From: CAZSHG01 sp964459995
Lineage (GTDB): Bacteria; UBP14; UBA6098
Direction: 5' to 3'
DNA: 64,000 nucleotides
Assembly: GCA_964459995.1 (NCBI GenBank)
Contig: CAYWOR010000007.1
Location: 62,001 to 126,000 of the forward strand
Position numbers and translations under genes: made by a program. Positions 15,784 to 24,760 of this stretch are shown in pieces. Numbering within the stretch: the first letter of the stretch is position 1; each line of letters starts with the position of its first letter. The notes under the pieces are model-generated. The model did no database searches. It was not told the origin of the DNA and worked only from the letters and a program-made list of their open reading frames with translations.

Positions 15784-17127
15784 TTGAAACGGATAATCGA
15801 AGCGATAACGAATGTCTTTAAGATACCCGATTTGAGGAAGAAAGTCTTTTTCACGATCGCGATGCTTGTGCTGTATCGTCTCGGCGGGCATATTCCCCTG
15901 CCGGGAATCAACATGGGCGCTCTGGAGCAGGCTTTCGGACAGGGCAATATGGGCGGTTTGTTCGGCCTGTATGATATGTTCGTCGGTGGCGCGTTCAGAA
16001 GAGCGACGATATTCGCGACCGGTATTATGCCATACATTACCGCGTCGATTATCATCCAGCTTTTGGGCGCGGTTATCCCCTATTTCCAGAAACTTCAGCG
16101 CGAAGGCGAAGAAGGCAGACGGAAGATCACCCAATACACTCGCTACGGCGCTTTGTTTATTGCCGCCGCGCAGTCGTTGGGCATGGTCGCTTATCTTAAT
16201 GGTATAGATGCCAGTGCCGCGGCTCCGGTTATTATCCCCGCGCTTAAAGGTGTCCCCTTTATGGTTTTAGCGGTCATCAGCCTTACTACAGGTGCCGCTC
16301 TAATTATGTGGATTGGCGAATTAATGACCGAAAAGGGCATCGGAAACGGAATGAGCATCTTGATCTTAGTCGGAATCGTTTCGCGTCTTCCGATAACTTT
16401 CTACCAAGAAGTAGTTCTGATAATGGAGGGTGGACGCTCGATTTTCGCTGAGTTCGTCGTAATTATCGGAATTCTATTCTTTATTGCTTGCGCGATTTTA
16501 CTCTCACAAGGAACTCGTCAGATTCCCGTGCAGTATGCGCGCAAAGTCGCCGGTAGAAAAGTTTACGGTGGAAGTGCTACGCATCTCCCCCTTAAAATCA
16601 ACGCCGCCGGTGTTATCCCTATTATTTTCGCCAGTGCTGTTATGTTCATCCCGACTATCGTTATCAGCCTTTTCCCCGATGGCGGATTCAAACAGATATT
16701 GACGCAGGCATTCACTGGTAGTTCTTTCGTTTACAATATAATTTACGGCGTTATCATCGTGTTCTTCTCCTATTTCTATACAGCGGTGATTTTCAATCCG
16801 GTCGATGTCGCCGAGAATATGAAGAAATACGGTGGTTTCATTCCGGGAAGACGTCCCGGCAAGCAAACCTCGGATTATATCGATAAGGTTCTTACGAGAA
16901 TAACCCTTCCCGGGTCGATAGGATTGGCACTTATTGCTATCCTTCCGGTTTGGTTCTTCCAAGGGGTTACCGGCGGAACCGGCGATTTGGAATATGCTAT
17001 CGGCGGGACTACACTGCTTATCCTCGTCGGGGTAATTATCGATACGCTTCAGCAGGTCGAAAGCCATCTTCTCATGCGCCATTACGATGGTTTCATGAAA
17101 AAGGGAAGGATTCGCGGAAGGCGCTAA
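15784..17127 (+). CDS. secY: Protein translocase subunit SecY
   Basis: This is a 447-residue, ten-helix channel of the Sec translocon. Recognised segments are the N-terminal helix MKRIIEAITNVFKIPDLRKKV and plug region, GIMPYITASIIIQLL, GIGNGMSILI in the cytoplasmic loop, and QVESHLLMRHYDGFMKKGRIRGRR at the C-terminus. The start codon is TTG at 15784 with AAGGCGGTG upstream. It exports the signal-peptide proteins of this window, including those then sorted through T9SS. secG lies in the glycolytic operon at 50166. Confidence 0.97.
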   Translation: MKRIIEAITNVFKIPDLRKKVFFTIAMLVLYRLGGHIPLPGINMGALEQAFGQGNMGGLFGLYDMFVGGAFRRATIFATGIMPYITASIIIQLLGAVIPYFQKLQREGEEGRRKITQYTRYGALFIAAAQSLGMVAYLNGIDASAAAPVIIPALKGVPFMVLAVISLTTGAALIMWIGELMTEKGIGNGMSILILVGIVSRLPITFYQEVVLIMEGGRSIFAEFVVIIGILFFIACAILLSQGTRQIPVQYARKVAGRKVYGGSATHLPLKINAAGVIPIIFASAVMFIPTIVISLFPDGGFKQILTQAFTGSSFVYNIIYGVIIVFFSYFYTAVIFNPVDVAENMKKYGGFIPGRRPGKQTSDYIDKVLTRITLPGSIGLALIAILPVWFFQGVTGGTGDLEYAIGGTTLLILVGVIIDTLQQVESHLLMRHYDGFMKKGRIRGRR

Positions 17128-17128
17128 G

Positions 17129-17803
17129 ATGACAGATTGCCCTCGGAAATACAACATCCTCTTTCTCGGCCCTCCCGGGTCGGGCAAAGGGACATATTCC
17201 GAGAGTATTGCATATAAGCTCGACCTTAAGCAAATCGCTACCGGCGATATTCTTCGCGAAAGAGCGGAGAAGGGCGACGAGCTTGGAAAGCAGATCAGTA
17301 GCCGTATCGATTACGGACAATTGGTTCCGGACGAATTGATTATCGGCATTATTCGCGATATTATGGTCGGCGGAGATTTGGAAAAGGGATTCACATTAGA
17401 TGGTTTCCCTCGGACATTGCCTCAAGCGAAGATGCTGGACGATCTTCTTAAGTCCCTCGGTTGGGAGCTGGATTTCGTCTTTTATGTTTGGGCAGAAAAG
17501 GAAAAAATAGTCGAACGAATTGTCAATCGGGTTCAATGCGAGAATTGCGGTGTTGTTTACAATATGAAGGACAACCCTCCCAAAGAGGACAGTATCTGTG
17601 ATCATTGTGGAACACGCATGTCGCATCGGCCAGATGACAACCGGAAGACGGTTCTTTATAGATTCGATATTTACGAAAGGGACACGGCACCTGTGGTAGA
17701 GCACTACAGTGGTCATCCCGGGTTCTTTAAGATATATACAGGCGGACCTGTTGGCACCGCCGAAATAGAGATGATGAGCATCATCCGCGGGGCTTGTCAA
17801 TGA
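17129..17803 (+). CDS. adk: Adenylate kinase with zinc-binding LID
   Basis: This 224-residue enzyme interconverts AMP, ADP and ATP. It has the P-loop GPPGSGKGT near residue 15, the AMP-site segment QIATGDILRE and DGFPRTLPQA. The long LID carries CENC and CDHC pairs (four Cys) that would bind structural zinc, as in Gram-positive and many non-proteobacterial enzymes. It starts one base after the secY stop, the common secY-adk-map order. Confidence 0.95.
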   Translation: MTDCPRKYNILFLGPPGSGKGTYSESIAYKLDLKQIATGDILRERAEKGDELGKQISSRIDYGQLVPDELIIGIIRDIMVGGDLEKGFTLDGFPRTLPQAKMLDDLLKSLGWELDFVFYVWAEKEKIVERIVNRVQCENCGVVYNMKDNPPKEDSICDHCGTRMSHRPDDNRKTVLYRFDIYERDTAPVVEHYSGHPGFFKIYTGGPVGTAEIEMMSIIRGACQ

Positions 17804-18594
17804 TCGAAATCAAGTCGAAACGCGAGGTCGAATTGATGCGTTCCGCTGGAATGGTCGTCGCCGAGACGCTTTATGTTCTTTGCAAAGCCACTGAACCGGG
17901 AATCACAACCGCCGAGCTAAACGAACTCGCTGGTAAAACTATCGCCGAGTATGGCGCTGAAAGCGCTTTTCTCAATTATAGTGTCGATGACAATCGTGTC
18001 CCCTACCCCGGTATCGTTTGCATATCGGTAAATGAGGAGATTGTTCATGGGATACCCGGGCCGAGGAAGATCGAATCCGGGGATATCGTCTCCTTCGATG
18101 TTGGCACGAGGCTGGACGGCTTCTGCGGAGACGGTGCCGGAACGGTTATTGTCGGCGATGTCCCAAAAGAGGTTCGAAAGCTTGTCGATGTAACGCGTCA
18201 ATCTCTCTACAATGGCATCGAGCAGGCCGATGTCGGGAATCGGATTAGAGACATAGGCAGGGCTGTTCAAGTTACCGCTGAGTCTGCCGGATTTGGAGTT
18301 GTTCGTGAAATGGTTGGCCATGGAATTGGCAAAGAAGTCCATGAGGAACCTCAAGTGCCAAATTTCGTAATAGGCGGCTTTTCGCCGAAACTTGTTCCGG
18401 GAATCACGATTGCTATCGAGCCAATGATAACTATGGGCGATTGGCATCTCAAAGAGCTTAATGATAAGTGGACGCTTGTTACGGTGGACGGAAGTTTATC
18501 GGCTCATTTCGAGCATACCGTGGCCGTTACAGAAGACGGTCCGTTTATTTTGACATTACGCAAGAATGGAAAAGCAGGTTTCGACCTGAATTAA
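17800..18594 (+). CDS. map: Methionine aminopeptidase, type I
   Basis: This 264-residue enzyme removes the initiator Met. Metal ligands of the pita-bread fold are visible: two Asp (VSFDVGTRLDGFCGDGAGT), His in GHGIGKEVHEEP, and Glu in IAIEPMITMG and HFEHTVAVTE. The start is the ATG at 17800, which overlaps the adk stop as ATGA. A TTG six bases upstream is less likely. Confidence 0.96.
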   Translation: MIEIKSKREVELMRSAGMVVAETLYVLCKATEPGITTAELNELAGKTIAEYGAESAFLNYSVDDNRVPYPGIVCISVNEEIVHGIPGPRKIESGDIVSFDVGTRLDGFCGDGAGTVIVGDVPKEVRKLVDVTRQSLYNGIEQADVGNRIRDIGRAVQVTAESAGFGVVREMVGHGIGKEVHEEPQVPNFVIGGFSPKLVPGITIAIEPMITMGDWHLKELNDKWTLVTVDGSLSAHFEHTVAVTEDGPFILTLRKNGKAGFDLN

Positions 18595-18595
18595 T

Positions 18596-18823
18596 ATGGA
18601 TAATGAAAACGAAAAGGAATGTATTCAAATAGAGGGGATCGTGCTTGAGGCATTGCCAAACACGACCTTTCTTGTCGAATTGGAAAACAAACACCGAATA
18701 TTGGCGCATGTTTCCGGCAAGATGCGTAAATACTACATCCGCATTTTACCAGGCGACCGCGTAACGGTTGAGCTTACGCCCTATGATTTAGAAAAAGGGC
18801 GCATCGTCTATCGTTACAAGTAA
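18596..18823 (+). CDS. infA: Translation initiation factor IF-1
   Basis: This is a 75-residue OB-fold protein. IQIEGIVLEALPNTTFLVELENKHRILAHVSGKMRKYYIRILPGDRVTVELTPYDLEKGRIVYRYK is recognisable piece by piece as IF-1, which occupies the ribosomal A site in initiation. It starts one base after the map stop. Confidence 0.95.
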   Translation: MDNENEKECIQIEGIVLEALPNTTFLVELENKHRILAHVSGKMRKYYIRILPGDRVTVELTPYDLEKGRIVYRYK

Positions 18824-18850
18824 CCTGACCGGGAAACGCAGGAGGTAATA

Positions 18851-18964
18851 ATGAAAGTCCGTGCATCGGTAAAGAAAATCTGCGACAAATGCCGCATTAT
18901 TAAACGCAAAGGGCGCGTCCGCGTCATTTGTTCTAACCCCAGACACAAACAGCGTCAGGGATAG
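18851..18964 (+). CDS. rpmJ: 50S ribosomal protein L36
   Basis: This is a 37-residue protein beginning MKVRASVKKICDKC and ending NPRHKQRQG. The zinc ligands CxxC, a third Cys and a His are all present (C+ type). It has a GGAGG ribosome-binding site at 18841-18845 and the standard infA-rpmJ-rpsM order. Confidence 0.96.
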   Translation: MKVRASVKKICDKCRIIKRKGRVRVICSNPRHKQRQG

Positions 18965-18975
18965 GAGGATATAAT

Positions 18976-19362
18976 ATGGCAAGAATCGCTGGAGTCGATT
19001 TACCCAACAACAAGCGTATCGATGTCGCTTTAACTTACGTTTACGGCATCGGCCCAACAACCAGCAAGCTCATCTTGGACTCAGTCGGAGTCGATCCTAC
19101 GCTTCGTGTTCACGAGTTGAACGAAGCCGACATCTCCAAGATTCGTCAGGAGATTGACGAGCATTATCCTGTCGAGGGTGCATTGCGTGCTCAGAAAGCC
19201 GGCAACATCAAGCGATTGATCGAGATTGGTTCTTATCGCGGGATGAGGCATAAGGTCGGCCTTCCGGTTCGCGGACAGCGGACCAAGACTAACGCAAGAA
19301 CCCGTAAAGGTATCAAACGGACCGTCGGCATGGGGCGCAAGGGACCCGGCAAGAAAGGCTAA
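18976..19362 (+). CDS. rpsM: 30S ribosomal protein S13
   Basis: This is a 128-residue S13 of the 30S head. It has MARIAGVDLPNNKRIDVALTYVYGIG at the start, IGSYRGMRHKVGLPVRGQRTKTNARTRKG near the end and a basic, glycine-rich tail contacting tRNA. Confidence 0.97.
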   Translation: MARIAGVDLPNNKRIDVALTYVYGIGPTTSKLILDSVGVDPTLRVHELNEADISKIRQEIDEHYPVEGALRAQKAGNIKRLIEIGSYRGMRHKVGLPVRGQRTKTNARTRKGIKRTVGMGRKGPGKKG

Positions 19363-19377
19363 AGATAGCAGGAGGAT

Positions 19378-19785
19378 ATGGTGGCTAAAGGTAAGAAAGC
19401 AACATCGAAACGTCAGCCTCGTCGTATTAAAAAGACGGCTCCCGAGGAGGGAATCGTCCACATCACTTCGAGTTTCAATAATACTATTGTCTCGATTACG
19501 GACGGGCAGGGCAACGCATATAGTTGGAGTTCCGGTGGCAAAATAGGATTCACCGGATCGAAGAAATCGACGCCCTATGCGGCACAGCTCGCCGCTCGTG
19601 AAGCGGCCGAGAAAGTTATGGAAATGGGCATGAAAAGTGTCGAAGTCCGCACTAAAGGCCCTGGAAGCGGCAAAGAAGCCGCGCTTCGGGCAATCACTGC
19701 GACAGGACTTCGCGTAAGTCGTGTTAAGGATATTACACCCGTTCCCTTCGGCGGTTGCAGGGGCAAAAAACGCCGCAGGGTTTAG
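19378..19785 (+). CDS. rpsK: 30S ribosomal protein S11
   Basis: This is a 135-residue S11 of the platform. It has GIVHITSSFNNTIVSITDGQGN, SSGGKIGFTGSKKSTPYAAQLAA and the invariant TPVPFGGCRGKKRRRV terminus. GGAGG at 19371-19375 lies only two bases before ATG 19378 and five before GTG 19381, so GTG may be the real initiator. Confidence 0.97.
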   Translation: MVAKGKKATSKRQPRRIKKTAPEEGIVHITSSFNNTIVSITDGQGNAYSWSSGGKIGFTGSKKSTPYAAQLAAREAAEKVMEMGMKSVEVRTKGPGSGKEAALRAITATGLRVSRVKDITPVPFGGCRGKKRRRV

Positions 19786-19797
19786 GAGAGAATTACT

Positions 19798-20430
19798 ATG
19801 GCAAGATACACCGGACCGGTTTGCAGGCTTTGCAGAAGAGAAGCCCAGAAATTATTCTTGAAGGGTGAACGCTGTCATTCGGATTCGTGCGCGATAACTC
19901 GCCGCGGTGAAAATCCCCCCGGAAGCTATAAACAGGGAAGACGCTTTCGTAAACCCTCTGATTACGCTCTCCGCCTTCGCGAGAAGCAAAAGCTTCGTAG
20001 GATTTACGATGTTTTCGAAAGGCAGTTTAGGCGCTATTTCAAGAAGGCGAGCAGTTTGAAGGGCGTTACAGGCACAAACCTGCTTCAACTTCTGGAACTT
20101 AGGCTCGATAATGTTGTCTATCGCCTTGGGTTTTCGCCTTCGAGAAAGGCTGGCCGACAGTTAGTAAGGCATGGCCATGTCGAAGTCAACGGCAGAAAGA
20201 CGGATATCCCCTCCTACTCGCTTTCTCAGGGTGATGTCGTTACTATCAGGGAAAAAAGCAAAGACCTTGAATTGATACATTATTCACTTCGTAATATCGG
20301 CGAGAACGTTCCGACTTGGCTTACTCTTGAGAAAGCCAAGCTTCAGGGCAAAATCATGAATATCCCGACTCGCGAAGAGATATCGATCGACGTTCAGGAA
20401 CAATACGTCGTAGAGTATTATTCGAGGTAA
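19798..20430 (+). CDS. rpsD: 30S ribosomal protein S4
   Basis: This is a 210-residue S4, a 16S assembly initiator and frequent operon autoregulator. The N-terminus keeps four Cys (positions 9, 12, 26 and 31), a zinc-binding C+ form. The S4 RNA-binding domain is around RLDNVVYRLGFSPSRKAGRQLVRHGHVEVNG. It lies just before rpoA, as in most bacteria. Confidence 0.97.
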   Translation: MARYTGPVCRLCRREAQKLFLKGERCHSDSCAITRRGENPPGSYKQGRRFRKPSDYALRLREKQKLRRIYDVFERQFRRYFKKASSLKGVTGTNLLQLLELRLDNVVYRLGFSPSRKAGRQLVRHGHVEVNGRKTDIPSYSLSQGDVVTIREKSKDLELIHYSLRNIGENVPTWLTLEKAKLQGKIMNIPTREEISIDVQEQYVVEYYSR

Positions 20431-20451
20431 TCCTTAAAAGGAGGCTCGCAG

Positions 20452-21435
20452 ATGAAATGGAAGAGCATGCAAATGCCGAAAGAGGTAGTTCTCGATCCGG
20501 CATCCGCTACGGATACTTATGGCAAGTTCATCATCGAACCGCTGGAGAAAGGCTACGGAGTAACCATCGGCAACGCTCTGAGGCGAGTCGTGCTTTCGTC
20601 GATGCAAGGCGCGGCGATTACGGCGATTAGAATCGAGGGCGTTCAGCATGAATTTTCGACCATTACCGGCGTTTATGAGGATGTAACCGAACTCGTGTTG
20701 AATTTGAAGGGTGTGCGATTCAAGGTTTTTGGCGATTATCCCAAAAGCATGAGAATCGAGACCAACAAAAAGGGCGAAGTTACGGCTAAGGACATCAAAG
20801 GCGATCCCTCGGTCGAAATCCTCAATAAGAAGCATCACATTGCGACGCTTACTGAGGAAGTGCCATTTATTGTCAATCTCGATTTGGGTGTTGGCAAAGG
20901 GTTCAACACTGCCGAAGAAAATGTGCGCGAGGAAATGCCGATTGGCACAATTCCGATCGACAGCATTTTCACACCGATTGTTAAAGTCGAATATAAAGTC
21001 GAACAAGCTCGTGTCGGCCAAAAAACGGACTTTGACCGTTTGATATTCGAACTCACGACGGACGGTAGCCTCACTCCGGAAGAAGCTCTGGCTATGAGCT
21101 CAAAATTGCTCATGGATCATTTCGACCTCTTCCTCTCCCCCGATACCGATGTTGACAGAATGGAAGACGAGGAAATTGACGAGGAAGTGCTCAAGATCCG
21201 TGAACTTCTCAAAATGCCGGTCGAGGAACTGGAGTTGTCTGTTCGTTCATCGAATTGCCTTCGCGCCGCGAAGATACATAATCTGGAAGAACTTGTGCAG
21301 AAGAGCGAGTCCGAAATGCTTCAATACAGGAATTTCGGTCGGAAATCGCTGGCTGAGATAAATGAGGTTTTGGCCAAACTCGGGCTTTCCTTCGGAATGG
21401 ATATCAGTAAGTATATGGATAGAAAAGAAGGCTAA
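20452..21435 (+). CDS. rpoA: RNA polymerase alpha subunit
   Basis: This 327-residue protein has both domains. The N-terminal dimerisation domain contains EPLEKGYGVTIGNALRRVLLSS-like sequence (residues about 25-45). The C-terminal domain contains LELSVRSSNCLRAAKIHNLEELVQ and NFGRKSLAEINEVLAKLGLSFGM, the DNA- and activator-binding helices. It has a GGAGG ribosome-binding site upstream and a standard place in the alpha operon. Confidence 0.97.
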   Translation: MKWKSMQMPKEVVLDPASATDTYGKFIIEPLEKGYGVTIGNALRRVVLSSMQGAAITAIRIEGVQHEFSTITGVYEDVTELVLNLKGVRFKVFGDYPKSMRIETNKKGEVTAKDIKGDPSVEILNKKHHIATLTEEVPFIVNLDLGVGKGFNTAEENVREEMPIGTIPIDSIFTPIVKVEYKVEQARVGQKTDFDRLIFELTTDGSLTPEEALAMSSKLLMDHFDLFLSPDTDVDRMEDEEIDEEVLKIRELLKMPVEELELSVRSSNCLRAAKIHNLEELVQKSESEMLQYRNFGRKSLAEINEVLAKLGLSFGMDISKYMDRKEG

Positions 21436-21436
21436 A

Positions 21437-22066
21437 ATGAGACACAATAAAATTGGAAGACAGTTAGGCAGAAATTCGGTGCATAAAAAGGCTATGATGA
21501 AGAACTTGGCGACAAGCCTTTTCCGTCATGGGAGCATTCGGACTACACTTTCGAAGGCAAAAGAGATTCGTCCTTTTGCCGAGAAGTTAATTACGAGGGC
21601 AATCGATGCTTCACTCGCGGATAAGCGCATCATAATCAGCAGATTAGCCGAACGTTCCGTCGCGCATCATCTTATCAATGAGATTGCGCCGCATATGAAG
21701 GATCGCAAAGGCGGTTATCTTCGCATAATCAAACTTGGCCCCAGATTGGGCGATGGCGCAGAGATGGCTGTTATCGAGATAATCTCGGATGATACGGCGA
21801 AGAAACAGCGCGGACGCCGCAAAAAGGACAAAACTGCCGAAGCGCAAAAGGACAAAAAGAAGGTTAAAGACTCCGATGTTCCTCACGAGCACGATAAAAC
21901 CTCTCCTCGCGAGGAACAAACAAAAGAGCACCTCACAAGCGGTTCGAAGGCTGAGGGAACTCGCAGGTCGAGCAAACCGCCGAAACAGAGTGTCCCTAAG
22001 CAGATTTCCGCAAACAGGGGAACACCGGCACCGAAAACGCCGCCCCCTTCAAGCCAGGAAAGCTAA
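21437..22066 (+). CDS. rplQ: 50S ribosomal protein L17 with long basic C-terminal tail
   Basis: L17 begins MRHNKIGRQLGRNSVHKKAMMKNLATSLF at ATG 21437, one base after the rpoA stop. The conserved body ends near residue 118 with GDGAEMAVIEII. The chain then runs about 90 residues further, rich in Lys, Glu, Ser, Pro and Thr with no hydrophobic core, so it is probably disordered. Typical L17 is 115-135 residues, and this one is 209. The tail could contact rRNA or be tolerated low-complexity sequence. The frame and stop are clean and give no sign of frameshift. Confidence 0.93.
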   Translation: MRHNKIGRQLGRNSVHKKAMMKNLATSLFRHGSIRTTLSKAKEIRPFAEKLITRAIDASLADKRIIISRLAERSVAHHLINEIAPHMKDRKGGYLRIIKLGPRLGDGAEMAVIEIISDDTAKKQRGRRKKDKTAEAQKDKKKVKDSDVPHEHDKTSPREEQTKEHLTSGSKAEGTRRSSKPPKQSVPKQISANRGTPAPKTPPPSSQES

Positions 22067-22522
22067 ATGGGATATGAGGCTCGAGGTAAACTCAGTCTTA
22101 TTATCTCTGTCCTCATCGGACTGCTTTTCATTTCAATTATCGCGCTCTATGGGATTTACTGGGCGGCTTTGAACAAAAATCCCAGAGTTAATGCCGATGG
22201 GCGTGGAAATGAAACAATATCAATAGCTGACACAGGAAAAATAATTCCAAAAATCAGCGGAACAACTAATAGCGAGAGCGGAGTCAAAAGGCTTCGCTCT
22301 CTTTTGTTAACCCGTTTGCCAGAGGGCGAAACAGAAAGGTTTCGGCGAGTTTTCGACAGTCTCGAAATTGCTGAAGCTGAGGGCAGAATCGACAAATCGC
22401 GTTTCGATCTCATCCCTGAAATTCTTAAAATGGTCCTTAGGGACGGCCAAATCGATTACGACGAGCATGAGCTTCTTCTGGATAACCTCGAAGCAACGAT
22501 TTTACCCAAGAAAGGAAGATGA
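22067..22522 (+). CDS. Single-pass membrane protein of unknown function
   Basis: This 151-residue protein has one strong transmembrane helix at residues about 9-32. It is followed by a polar linker and a helical C-terminal region with acidic stretches (LRDGQIDYDEHELLLDNLEA) resembling an EF-hand-like or TerB-like helix pair. I do not recognise the family. The ATG immediately follows the rplQ stop, and the end overlaps the next gene by four bases (ATGA). It is thus part of the ribosomal-to-lipid A transcript. Confidence 0.6.
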   Translation: MGYEARGKLSLIISVLIGLLFISIIALYGIYWAALNKNPRVNADGRGNETISIADTGKIIPKISGTTNSESGVKRLRSLLLTRLPEGETERFRRVFDSLEIAEAEGRIDKSRFDLIPEILKMVLRDGQIDYDEHELLLDNLEATILPKKGR

Positions 22523-23487
22523 CGGAAGTGGAGAAAGTAAAAATCTGCGTTATTGGAACAGGGCATTTGGGGAATTTTCATACAAAGCTTCTTTCTGAAT
22601 CTGAAAATGCTGAATTAGTGGGCATTTTCGATAGCGACTCAGCGCGTGCATCTGAGATAGCATTGAAATATGGGACGACGGCATTCGAATCTCTCGAAGA
22701 GCTTCTCTGTTGTTGCGAGGCCGCTGTTATAGCCTCCCCTACCGCGACGCATAGGGTAATTGCCGAGACAGCGCTTAAAGCCGGATGCCATGTTCTTGTC
22801 GAAAAACCTATCGCGGATAATACTTCAGAAGGCTCCACAATGGTCTCTGCGGCAGAATCTGCCCGAAAAATTATGATGGTGGGACATGTCGAGCATTTCA
22901 ATCCCGCTTTCACCGCGGCACGAGAATATTTGAACAATCCGAGATTCATCGAGTCTCACAGATTGACCATCTACCGCGGTAGAGGCGCGGATGTTTCGGT
23001 AATTCACGATCTTCTGATTCATGATTTGGAGCTTGTTTTGGCGATTATCGAAGAGCCGGTTGTTTCGATGAATGCCTCCGCAAGCAGGATTCTCACCGAT
23101 AGCCCCGATATCGCCAATGTCCGTTTAACCTTCGAAGGCGGTGCAGTAGCGAATCTAACGGCAAGCCGAATTTCCCTCACTAATATGCGAAAAATGAGGT
23201 TTTTTGTTCCCGGTGCCTATATCGGACTCGATTTTGGCGGCAAGGTCGAGGTTGCGACGCTCTCTGGCTCTGTAATCCAGCCACCGGAAACAGCGGATAG
23301 CTTCGACCTTCCAAAGGGCGAAAAAATCTTCCGTTGGAATATCGAGGTTCCGGAGGCCAATGCTTTGAAGACCGAGCTCGAACATTTTCTGCATTGCATC
23401 CGCACGGGCGAAGAGCCGTTAGTTTCCGGAAAACGTGGTTTGGAAGCCCTTCGGCTCGCCGATATGATACTCGACAGTGTCCATTGA
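22519..23487 (+). CDS. Gfo/Idh/MocA-family NAD-dependent oxidoreductase, GnnA-like
   Basis: This 322-residue protein has an N-terminal Rossmann domain starting VKICVIGTGHLGNFH. It carries the EKP motif (VLVEKPIADN) that supplies the catalytic Lys, and the downstream GHVEHFNPAF and DLLIHDLEL segments of the family. The next gene is lpxB. Family members in that position include GnnA, which oxidises UDP-GlcNAc at C3 on the way to 2,3-diamino lipid A. That role is inferred from context only. No GnnB aminotransferase is in the window. The start overlaps the previous gene, and the stop overlaps lpxB as TGATG. Confidence 0.75.
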   Translation: MTEVEKVKICVIGTGHLGNFHTKLLSESENAELVGIFDSDSARASEIALKYGTTAFESLEELLCCCEAAVIASPTATHRVIAETALKAGCHVLVEKPIADNTSEGSTMVSAAESARKIMMVGHVEHFNPAFTAAREYLNNPRFIESHRLTIYRGRGADVSVIHDLLIHDLELVLAIIEEPVVSMNASASRILTDSPDIANVRLTFEGGAVANLTASRISLTNMRKMRFFVPGAYIGLDFGGKVEVATLSGSVIQPPETADSFDLPKGEKIFRWNIEVPEANALKTELEHFLHCIRTGEEPLVSGKRGLEALRLADMILDSVH

Positions 23488-24614
23488 TGGGAGAAAATCT
23501 CCTCATAATTGCCGGTGAACCTTCCGGAGACGCTCTCGGAGCACCGCTCGTCAAAGGGATTCGAGAGAGCCGCCCCAATATCGATCTTTGGGGATATGGC
23601 GGCGTTAGAATGCGCGATGCCGGTGTCGAAATTCTGACGCCGGTCTCTGAGCTTGCATTTATGGGCTTCCGCGATGTCGTTGGTCGTCTTCCCGAGATGT
23701 TCCGCAGAATGGACAATCTTGCAGATGAAGCAAAAAAGCGCAAAACTAATGGGGCTGTGTTAATCGATTATCCGGGATTTAACATTCGGCTTGCAGATCG
23801 CCTCGCGAAGTGCGGAATTCCCGTCGTGTATTATGTCTCACCGCAAATATGGGCTTGGAAACCCGGCAGAATCAAGAAGCTTGCGCGGTCTATCTCACGG
23901 ATGCTAACCATCTTGCCATTCGAGAAAGAAATTTACGAAAAACACGGCGTCCCGGTTACCTATGTCGGCCATTACTTCGTCGATGAGGTTGTTCCGACCA
24001 TCGAACCATCGCTGTTTCGCGAGAGATTGGGTCTTCATAACCCCCTTTTGCTTATGCTTCCGGGAAGTCGGCGTCAGGAGGTCTCGCGGCTTATCGATGT
24101 CATGCTCTCTGCCTTCGATATTCTCGAGACAAGGATAGATGGTCTTTACGGACTTATTCCGAAAGCACCGGAGTTGGATTTGCCGCTTTTCGACAATATA
24201 GATCGTCCGAATCTTCGAGTTATCGAAGGTAACGCTGTAAACGCCATGTTCGCTTCGACAGCGGCGTTGTGCTGTTCCGGAAGTGCGACTCTTCAATGCG
24301 CGCTGGCCGGACTCCCCCATGTCATAACTTACCGCACCGATGCAATTTCGGCGGCGATATACCGCTCCATGATTCGCACAAAATTCATCGGTTTGTCGAA
24401 TCTTGTCGCTGGGAGGGAACTATCGCGCGAGCTTATTCAACGCGATGCAACTCCACAAAATCTTGCAGATGCAATCGAACCATTTCTAACTAACGAAATT
24501 GTTCGTAAATCAAAAATTGCTGAGTTGGAAAGCATTGGCGGGCTTTTAGGCGAACATGGGGCTTCAGAACGAGCGGCGATAGCAGTAGTTGCTGAGATTT
24601 TCGGTAGTCGATAA
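23487..24614 (+). CDS. lpxB: Lipid A disaccharide synthase
   Basis: LpxB joins UDP-2,3-diacylglucosamine to lipid X to make the lipid A disaccharide at the inner membrane. The 375-residue protein begins MGENLLIIAGEPSGDALGA, the typical N-terminus. It contains YYVSPQIWAWKPGRIKKL, LPFEKEIYEKHGVPVTYVGH, LLMLPGSRRQEV and a late CSGSATLQCAL segment (GT-B fold). The start is ATG 23487, overlapping the preceding stop. The gene ends the long ribosomal operon just before the terminator at 24713, and it proves a lipid A outer membrane. Confidence 0.93.
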   Translation: MGENLLIIAGEPSGDALGAPLVKGIRESRPNIDLWGYGGVRMRDAGVEILTPVSELAFMGFRDVVGRLPEMFRRMDNLADEAKKRKTNGAVLIDYPGFNIRLADRLAKCGIPVVYYVSPQIWAWKPGRIKKLARSISRMLTILPFEKEIYEKHGVPVTYVGHYFVDEVVPTIEPSLFRERLGLHNPLLLMLPGSRRQEVSRLIDVMLSAFDILETRIDGLYGLIPKAPELDLPLFDNIDRPNLRVIEGNAVNAMFASTAALCCSGSATLQCALAGLPHVITYRTDAISAAIYRSMIRTKFIGLSNLVAGRELSRELIQRDATPQNLADAIEPFLTNEIVRKSKIAELESIGGLLGEHGASERAAIAVVAEIFGSR

Positions 24615-24712
24615 TTTTTTGTATTAATAACTCATTGCATTACATTTTGTTATATATATTTACTTAAGGCATTAAAATATATGATTGATATATTATCTAT
24701 CGCAACAAAAAG

Positions 24713-24739
24713 AAAGGCGTGCACAAGCACGCCTTTTTC
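24713..24739. terminator. Bidirectional terminator between lpxB and pmbA
   Basis: A perfect 10-bp stem AAAGGCGTGC / GCACGCCTTT with loop ACAA is followed by T's on the plus strand and preceded by A's. It can stop both converging transcripts. The rest of 24615-24760 is AT-rich with nothing else visible. Confidence 0.9.
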
Positions 24740-24760
24740 GCATTATTCAATGCTGTCAAA

